From positions 1 through 64,000 of the forward strand of contig NZ_JAROCC010000007.1 of the NCBI RefSeq assembly GCF_030433715.1: a DNA stretch of 64,000 nt, read 5' to 3'. Positions within the stretch are counted from its first letter, which is position 1; every line of letters starts with the position of its first letter. Shown in pieces: positions 59,115 through 64,000 of this stretch. A model generated the notes under the pieces. That model was not told the DNA's origin, searched no databases, and saw nothing but the letters and a program-made list of their open reading frames with translations. The DNA is from Sporosarcina highlanderae (GTDB lineage Bacteria > Bacillota > Bacilli > Bacillales_A > Planococcaceae). Both the position numbers and the translations under genes were made by a program.

Positions 59115-60514
59115 CCGACCGGAGAGCACTTCAATATGCTGTTGAGGAAATTACAGAGATTGCCAAAGGGTTTGGACTGGATTTTTATCCAATGCGTTAT
59201 GAAATCTGTCCTGCAGATATTATTTATACATTTGGTGCATACGGGATGCCGACGCGTTTCTCTCATTGGAGCTTTGGAAAGCAATTCCATAAGATGAAGT
59301 TGCAATACGATTTAGGGCTGAGTCAGATTTATGAACTTGTGATAAATTCAAATCCTTGCTACGCATTCCTGTTAGAAAGCAATACATTGATACAAAATAA
59401 GCTGATTATTGCCCATGTCTTAGCTCATTGTGATTTCTTTAAAAATAATGCAAGATTCGCTAATACGAGGCGGGATATGGTTGAAAGTATGACTGCAACT
59501 GCGGAGCGAATCGCCAATTACGAAATGCTTTACGGAAAAGATGAAGTTGAACGATTTATAGATGCGGTGCTTGCAATTCAAGAACATATCGATCCATCAC
59601 TCGTCAGATGGAGATATGGAAATGAAGATGTGGAGGACGAAGAAGCGGTGCCAGTCGTCCGGAAAACGGCATACGATGATTTATGGGAAATTGAACATCG
59701 CAAACTAAAGCCACCTGTTGAAACAACAAGAAAACGATTCCCTCCCCAACCTGAAAAGGATATACTCCTTTTTATATTAGAAAATAGTCGGGAACTCTCG
59801 GAGTGGCAGCGTGATATTTTGACAATGATCCGTGAGGAAATGTTATACTTCTGGCCACAAATGGAAACGAAAATCATGAATGAAGGCTGGGCGACATACT
59901 GGCATCAACGCATCCTCAGGGAAATGGATTTAACAACAGACGAAACAATCGAATTTGCTAAATTGAATGCGAACGTGATACAGCCATCCAAAACATCCAT
60001 TAATCCATATTTATTAGGTTTGAAAATTTTCGAAGATATCGAACGCCGATACGATAATCCTACCAAAGAGATGATGGAGTATGGGGTGACTCCAAATTCG
60101 GGTAGGGAAAAAATGTTCGAAGTTCGGGAAATGGATTCCGACATTTCCTTCATAAGGAACTATTTGACTAAAGATATCGTGCAACAGGAAGATATGTACG
60201 TCTTTGAGAAAAAAGGAAGCTATTATAAAATATCAGATAAAGAATTTCTAAATGTTCAAGAACGGTTAATCGCGCAGCGAATAAATGGCGGATTTCCTTT
60301 TATTGTCGTTTTCGATGGTGATTACGTTCGGAACGGTGAGCTATATTTAGTCCATAAGTTTGAAGGAACGGAATTAGATGTACCCTATTTGGAAAATGTA
60401 CTTCCTTATGTACATCAATTATGGGGCCGTATCGTACATTTGGAGACATATGTGGATAGTAAACAGATCGTGTTCTCGTATGACGGGAAAAAAGTTCACA
60501 GAAGATATGCATGA
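59111..60514 (+). CDS. spoVR: SpoVR family protein
   Basis: 467-residue stage V sporulation protein R, which affects spore cortex formation in B. subtilis. Conserved stretches: [39 protein letters not shown] and [12 protein letters not shown]; His and Glu in these look like metal or catalytic ligands. ATG 59111 overlaps yhbH by 4 nt after AGGAGGG. In B. subtilis the three genes are separate; here they are contiguous as in enterobacteria. Confidence 0.95.
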   Translation: MTDRRALQYAVEEITEIAKGFGLDFYPMRYEICPADIIYTFGAYGMPTRFSHWSFGKQFHKMKLQYDLGLSQIYELVINSNPCYAFLLESNTLIQNKLIIAHVLAHCDFFKNNARFANTRRDMVESMTATAERIANYEMLYGKDEVERFIDAVLAIQEHIDPSLVRWRYGNEDVEDEEAVPVVRKTAYDDLWEIEHRKLKPPVETTRKRFPPQPEKDILLFILENSRELSEWQRDILTMIREEMLYFWPQMETKIMNEGWATYWHQRILREMDLTTDETIEFAKLNANVIQPSKTSINPYLLGLKIFEDIERRYDNPTKEMMEYGVTPNSGREKMFEVREMDSDISFIRNYLTKDIVQQEDMYVFEKKGSYYKISDKEFLNVQERLIAQRINGGFPFIVVFDGDYVRNGELYLVHKFEGTELDVPYLENVLPYVHQLWGRIVHLETYVDSKQIVFSYDGKKVHRRYA

Positions 60515-60522
60515 GAGGAGTT

Positions 60523-60564
60523 AAGCCGTCACATGGTAGAGGTGTCCATGTGGCGGCTTTTTTA
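60523..60564 (+). terminator. Terminator after spoVR
   Basis: AAGCCGTCACATGG / CCATGTGGCGGCTT hairpin followed by six T. Confidence 0.87.
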
Positions 60565-60596
60565 TGAGCGGTTTTTGTAGGTCGAAGGTTATAAAA

Positions 60597-60701
60597 TGAC
60601 GATATCTTTGTAAGAGTGACCGATAAGTTCTTGAGATTGACCGATAAAATTGTGAAAGTGACCGATAAAGTTGTGCAAATGACCGATAACTTTTGTGAGA
60701 G
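60597..60701. repeat. Intergenic array of 21-bp repeats, core TGACCGATAA
   Basis: The core TGACCGATAA occurs perfectly at 60617, 60638, 60659 and 60680 (intervals 21, 21, 21), with a degenerate first copy TGACGATAT at 60597 (interval 20). The intervening 11 bp share a TTNTTG/GTGNNA tendency. It lies between the spoVR terminator and the next gene. Period and layout match the array at 31866-32088, but the core differs. No CRISPR features. Confidence 0.9.
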
Positions 60702-60782
60702 TAAGCATGTAAGTAAATTTATACAATTCTATTATTCCGCAATTTGCTGTATTCTTATAGAAAGAGATTAGGGGGATTGGGA

Positions 60783-61292
60783 ATGAGAATAAGAGAGGCT
60801 ATTTTGGAAGATGCGGAAGCTATAGCACGTGTACATGTCGACAGTTGGCGAACCACATACAATGGAATCGTGTCCGATGCTTATCTGCAACAATTATCGT
60901 ATGAGCAGCGCGCTGAAAATTGGCGCCGAGGTATCGGGCGTAACGCATTAGTAGTGGCTGAGGATGAAAGTGGAAAAATAGTCGGTTTTGCAACAGGGGG
61001 AAAAGAACGAACAGGAAATTATGGTGTAGATGGGGAGTTATATGCAATTTATTTATTGCAGGAAGTGCAGGGACAGGGGATTGGTAAAAGGTTGACTAAG
61101 GAAATTGCGCGAAACCTTAAGAATCAAGGATTTTCGTCTATGTTAGTGTGGGTGCTTGAACTTAATCCGTCTAAAAACTTCTATAAATCGCTTGGTGGAA
61201 AACCGCTTGCCGAAACCATGATTGAAATCGGCGGGGAAAATTTCAATGAAATTGCATATTACTGGGAAGATATTGGGAAGATAGTGGATTAA
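60783..61292 (+). CDS. GNAT family N-acetyltransferase
   Basis: 169-residue GNAT-fold protein. Acetyl-CoA pyrophosphate-binding loop VQGQGIGKRL around residue 105, ahead of a conserved FYKSLGG segment. Substrate not predictable. ATG 60783 has AGGGGG 7-9 nt upstream; the ATG at 60752 is out of frame, and the in-frame start at 60744 has no ribosome site. First of a GNAT-GNAT-kinase group. Confidence 0.9.
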   Translation: MRIREAILEDAEAIARVHVDSWRTTYNGIVSDAYLQQLSYEQRAENWRRGIGRNALVVAEDESGKIVGFATGGKERTGNYGVDGELYAIYLLQEVQGQGIGKRLTKEIARNLKNQGFSSMLVWVLELNPSKNFYKSLGGKPLAETMIEIGGENFNEIAYYWEDIGKIVD

Positions 61293-61335
61293 AATTTTGT
61301 CCCCATATAACTATTAAATGAAAGAAGGAATTCGA

Positions 61336-61839
61336 ATGGAAATCAGACAGGCTAAGCCGTCCGATGCCGAGCAATTGGTACAATTGGTCAGTCATGTAGA
61401 AAGTACATCTGATTTTATGTTATTTGAAGCGGGTGAGCGAAATTTATCTTCGGAGCAATTTCGAAAGAGAATCGAATCATTTGGGGAGGATGGTTCAACC
61501 ATTCTTGTTGCTGAGAATGAGGGGACATTGACTGGATATTTAATGGTAATTGCAGGTGGGTCAAAGAGAAATAAGCATTCGGCTTATTTAGTGATTGGAA
61601 TTTCAAAGGAGTATAGAGGGCAAGGGATTGGCAAAGCACTTTTTGCGGAGCTTGACAATTGGGCATGTAAACATAATCTCCATCGTCTTGAATTAACAGT
61701 GATGAAAACGAATGCCGCTGGCGTAGCCTTGTATGAAAAGGCTGGCTTTCAGATAGAAGGTGTGAAAAAGCATTCCTTGCTTGTTAATGGTGAATACGTC
61801 GATGAATATTACATGGCCAAGTTAATAGAAGGAGATTAA
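61336..61839 (+). CDS. GNAT family N-acetyltransferase
   Basis: 167 residues, with the acetyl-CoA loop YRGQGIGKALFAELDNW and the C-terminal KAGFQIEG strand typical of RimJ/RimL-like or spermidine acetyltransferases. ATG 61336 has AAGGA 6 nt upstream; ATG 61318 is an alternative. Lies 2 nt before the kinase gene, so probably co-transcribed. Confidence 0.9.
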   Translation: MEIRQAKPSDAEQLVQLVSHVESTSDFMLFEAGERNLSSEQFRKRIESFGEDGSTILVAENEGTLTGYLMVIAGGSKRNKHSAYLVIGISKEYRGQGIGKALFAELDNWACKHNLHRLELTVMKTNAAGVALYEKAGFQIEGVKKHSLLVNGEYVDEYYMAKLIEGD

Positions 61840-61841
61840 AA

Positions 61842-62747
61842 ATGGACATACCCCATTCATTTCATGAAAAATTAATAAACTGCTTTGGTATCCAAGGTGA
61901 AAAATGGCTTGAATTATTGGAAGTTAGAACAAATGAAATTGCAAAAAAGTGGGATCTGACTCTTGGAGATCCTGTGGCAAACCTTTCCTATAACTATGTC
62001 AACAACGTCACTGACAAAAATAATGAACCGTACATACTGAAAATGGGACTACCCGGTTTTGATTTTCAAAATGAAGTAAGGACTGTGGAACTATACGACG
62101 GCGTAGGTTGTGTTAGAGTGATTCAAGCGGATACTGAAAATGGGGCTATGCTGCTTGAAAAGTTGCAACCTGGACAAATGCTTTCTGATATGGAAAATGA
62201 ACGTGAAGTTATCCAAACGTTCTGCGATGTATGGCAAGCGATTCGACGACCACTGCCGGAAACTGGTGAATTTCCGACGATAACAAATTGGGCCACTGCT
62301 TTCGGGAGATACCGTAGCATGTATCCGGCAAATGATGGTCCTATTCCGAATGAACATATTGAAATGGCTGAAGCTTATATTAAAGAGATTATGCAAACTT
62401 CAACGGACATTCAATTATTGCATGGTGATTTGCATCATGAAAATATCCTTTACTCCACTGAACGGGGTTGGTTGGCAATTGACCCGAAAGGAGTAGGTGG
62501 CGATGCGCACTTTGACCTTGTTTCATTCATGATCAATCATCTGCTGAATAAACCCAATCCAAGGGAACTGTTAAAGCTGCGAGTAGAACTAATTTGTGAC
62601 CAATTGAAACTGAATCGTGAAAAGTTATTGAAAGCAGCAGTTGGCTTGGCAACTCTATATGCTTGTTGGGGTGTTGAGGATAAAGATCCCGAGTGGAAAA
62701 ATACGCATCAATGCGTTTTATGGTTTGATGAATTATTAAATGCATAG
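61842..62747 (+). CDS. APH(6)/hydroxyurea-phosphotransferase-family kinase
   Basis: 301-residue protein-kinase-like fold enzyme. Catalytic loop LLHGDLHHENILY and metal-binding LAIDPKGVGGDAHFDL match the APH_6_hur family (streptomycin 6-phosphotransferase group). Many chromosomal members are not resistance enzymes, and nothing here proves drug specificity. ATG 61842 follows AAGGAG. Neighbouring acetyltransferase genes make a small-molecule-modifying cluster. Confidence 0.85.
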   Translation: MDIPHSFHEKLINCFGIQGEKWLELLEVRTNEIAKKWDLTLGDPVANLSYNYVNNVTDKNNEPYILKMGLPGFDFQNEVRTVELYDGVGCVRVIQADTENGAMLLEKLQPGQMLSDMENEREVIQTFCDVWQAIRRPLPETGEFPTITNWATAFGRYRSMYPANDGPIPNEHIEMAEAYIKEIMQTSTDIQLLHGDLHHENILYSTERGWLAIDPKGVGGDAHFDLVSFMINHLLNKPNPRELLKLRVELICDQLKLNREKLLKAAVGLATLYACWGVEDKDPEWKNTHQCVLWFDELLNA

Positions 62748-62866
62748 ACACCTTCCCCTCTTACTTTTCAGCACTGTCATACTGGGGTAATGATTAATGA
62801 ACTGAAACTTAACCAAATACTATCCGTATAATAGGCAGCTATTAAAAAAGTGAGAAGGTGATCCGA

Positions 62867-63868
62867 GTGAAACAGCAATGGATGTCGAATGAAGAGTTCG
62901 ATAGGATATTTGATGAGAAATCTTCCGAAATAAACGAGCAATTAGAAAGTGAAATCCTTATTGCAATGATAGGTGACGTCAATGCGGGTAAATCATCTAC
63001 CATCAATAGGCTCATGGGGGCGGAAGTGGCGCAGGTCGGTGCGAAGCCCGGTGAAACAATTGAAATCAGGAAATTCATCTTTAAGGACAAAATAATTTTC
63101 GTCGATACACCGGGATTGGATGATATATATACCGAGCATTCTGCCGAAACAATGAAGTTTTACAAACAGGCTGATCTGATTTTATTCTTCTTGAACGCGG
63201 CTGGCACTGTTTTGTCAGAGACGGAACTTAAATCCCTGAAGAAAATCGCTAAGGTGAATAAAGATATAATCCTTGTGTTGAATAAAATAGATGCTGCAGA
63301 TGATATACCGAGTTTGGTGAAATATGTCGAGGAACATACGGATTACAACTATCCTGTCACTCCCATCTCATCACGCACAGGTGAAAACGTCAGCACGCTT
63401 CAAAAAGAAGTGCTTGATTTGCTCGAAACGAAAAAAAAAGACATTTTAATGGCGGCTAATATGGCCGACAAATCAGCGATAGCAAATCGTTGGATATTAG
63501 GGGCAGGGGCTTCAGCAGCGACTATCGGTGCGGTACCGATTCCTGGCTCGGATTTTGTACCATTAACTGCTTTGCAAGTAAGCCTGATGTTGAAGCTGTC
63601 GACACTTTATGGCAAAAAGATAACGAAAGACAAGGCCAAGGAACTGATCATCGCAACAATCGTAGGCAATATCGGCAAAACTGTCTTTAGGCAAATCATT
63701 AAAGTTGTTCCTGGCGCTGGAATGATCGCCGGTGCAAGCGTGGCCGGTGGGATGACAATTGCACTTGGACATGCCGTGAAATATGCATATGAAAACGATA
63801 TCGAGTTAACGCCGAAATCATTAAAACCAATCTACCAAATGTTTCTCAAAAAAGCCTCCAAAAAATAA
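62867..63868 (+). CDS. Small GTPase with DUF697-like membrane domain
   Basis: 333 residues. G1 GDVNAGKSST, G3 DTPGLDD and G4 NKID are present in the first 160 residues; the C-terminal half has hydrophobic stretches (around residues 205-235 and 260-295) like DUF697/YcjF-type domains, suggesting membrane association. GTG 62867 has AGAAGGTG 6 nt upstream and is preferred over GTG 62858. Role unknown; relatives are dynamin/Era-like. Confidence 0.85.
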   Translation: MKQQWMSNEEFDRIFDEKSSEINEQLESEILIAMIGDVNAGKSSTINRLMGAEVAQVGAKPGETIEIRKFIFKDKIIFVDTPGLDDIYTEHSAETMKFYKQADLILFFLNAAGTVLSETELKSLKKIAKVNKDIILVLNKIDAADDIPSLVKYVEEHTDYNYPVTPISSRTGENVSTLQKEVLDLLETKKKDILMAANMADKSAIANRWILGAGASAATIGAVPIPGSDFVPLTALQVSLMLKLSTLYGKKITKDKAKELIIATIVGNIGKTVFRQIIKVVPGAGMIAGASVAGGMTIALGHAVKYAYENDIELTPKSLKPIYQMFLKKASKK

Positions 63869-63883
63869 GGAGTAACGAAAGGA

Positions 63884-64000
63884 TTGATTCCAATCAGGAT
63901 TGGTCTAATCGGAAAAGGCAATTTAGGATTGTTTCTTTTACGGAAAATAAACATTGAAAAACTTCTTCCAAACTGCAAAATCATTGCTATGTTGGATGAA
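63884..64000 (+). CDS. Aspartate-dehydrogenase-like NAD(P)-binding protein (partial)
   Basis: A 39-codon frame running off the window from TTG 63884. It encodes IGLIGKGNLGLFLLRKI followed by CKIIAMLDE, a Rossmann dinucleotide-binding start, like aspartate dehydrogenase or homoserine dehydrogenase-type proteins. AAGGAG lies about 11 nt upstream. The identity is tentative because most of the protein is missing. Confidence 0.55.
   Translation, partial: MIPIRIGLIGKGNLGLFLLRKINIEKLLPNCKIIAMLDE

Noticed and set aside
60610..60780. A plus-strand frame through the second array with VTDK-like repeats.
   Set aside because: No good ribosome site before it, and the array is intergenic after a terminator.

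Overview
The window looks like chromosomal DNA of a spore-forming, low-to-mid GC Bacillales species. Gene order and gene content resemble the Bacillus subtilis rrnB/trnB-to-metK region, and the gene repertoire suggests Planococcaceae such as Sporosarcina. This assignment is an inference from gene content and order; no database search was run. Supporting signs are a 20-gene tRNA cluster in nearly the trnB order, many TTG/GTG starts behind strong Shine-Dalgarno sites, an S-box, a T-box, FapR-, Zur- and ArgR-like operators, and the sporulation trio prkA-yhbH-spoVR.

Layout. 1-2345: 3' end of 23S rRNA, a likely internal promoter, 5S rRNA and 20 tRNA genes ending at a terminator. 2340-10680: a YteA-like zinc-finger protein, menA, and divergently menF-D-H-B-E (menaquinone; menC is not here). 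10680-14575: Zur-boxed zinc-binding lipoprotein, yidD, dps, a YjfB-like peptide, a ytkD-type Nudix gene and a ytmA-like hydrolase. 14579-18830: DUF3231 protein, pckA, SAM riboswitch plus metK, and a tiny membrane ORF. 18868-24661: gamma-carbonic anhydrase-like protein, a YtpA-like hydrolase lacking its catalytic serine, a histidine phosphatase, signal peptidase I, a UvrD-type helicase and two fluoride channels. 24680-28667: a tyrosine-type T-box leader with an NhaC-family transporter, the type III polyketide synthase pair bpsA-bpsB, and yqxD. 28803-31732: a PadR regulator coupled to a repeat protein, then leucyl aminopeptidase. 31866-35690: an AT-rich accessory cluster (phosphatase, Nudix, serine hydrolase, GyrI-like, membrane protein, MazG-like) preceded by a 21-bp-period repeat array. 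35756-41342: RNA methyltransferase-like, hypothetical, CDF metal exporter with a leader ORF/terminator, argH, M20 amidohydrolase and an MFS gene remnant. 41343-46522: fabI and argC-J-B-D. 46601-48927: CynX-type MFS transporter and a secreted protein. 48931-55284: a six-gene polyamine operon. 55458-60514: DUF1801 protein and prkA-yhbH-spoVR. 60597-64000: a second 21-bp-period array, two GNAT acetyltransferases, an APH(6)-like kinase, a GTPase and a truncated dehydrogenase-like ORF.

The most interesting unexplained structures are the two intergenic arrays at 31866-32088 and 60597-60701. Their cores differ (TTCCCATAGA versus TGACCGATAA), but both are about 10 bp long and repeat almost exactly every 21 bp, and both lie between one gene's terminator and the next gene's start. 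Also notable are a polyamine operon that appears to encode both the decarboxy-SAM and the carboxyspermidine-type routes, the Ser-to-Gly change in the YtpA-like protein, a short Tyr-rich leader ORF abutting a terminator upstream of the CDF gene, and a Nudix gene whose conserved N-terminus has only ATA where a start codon is expected.
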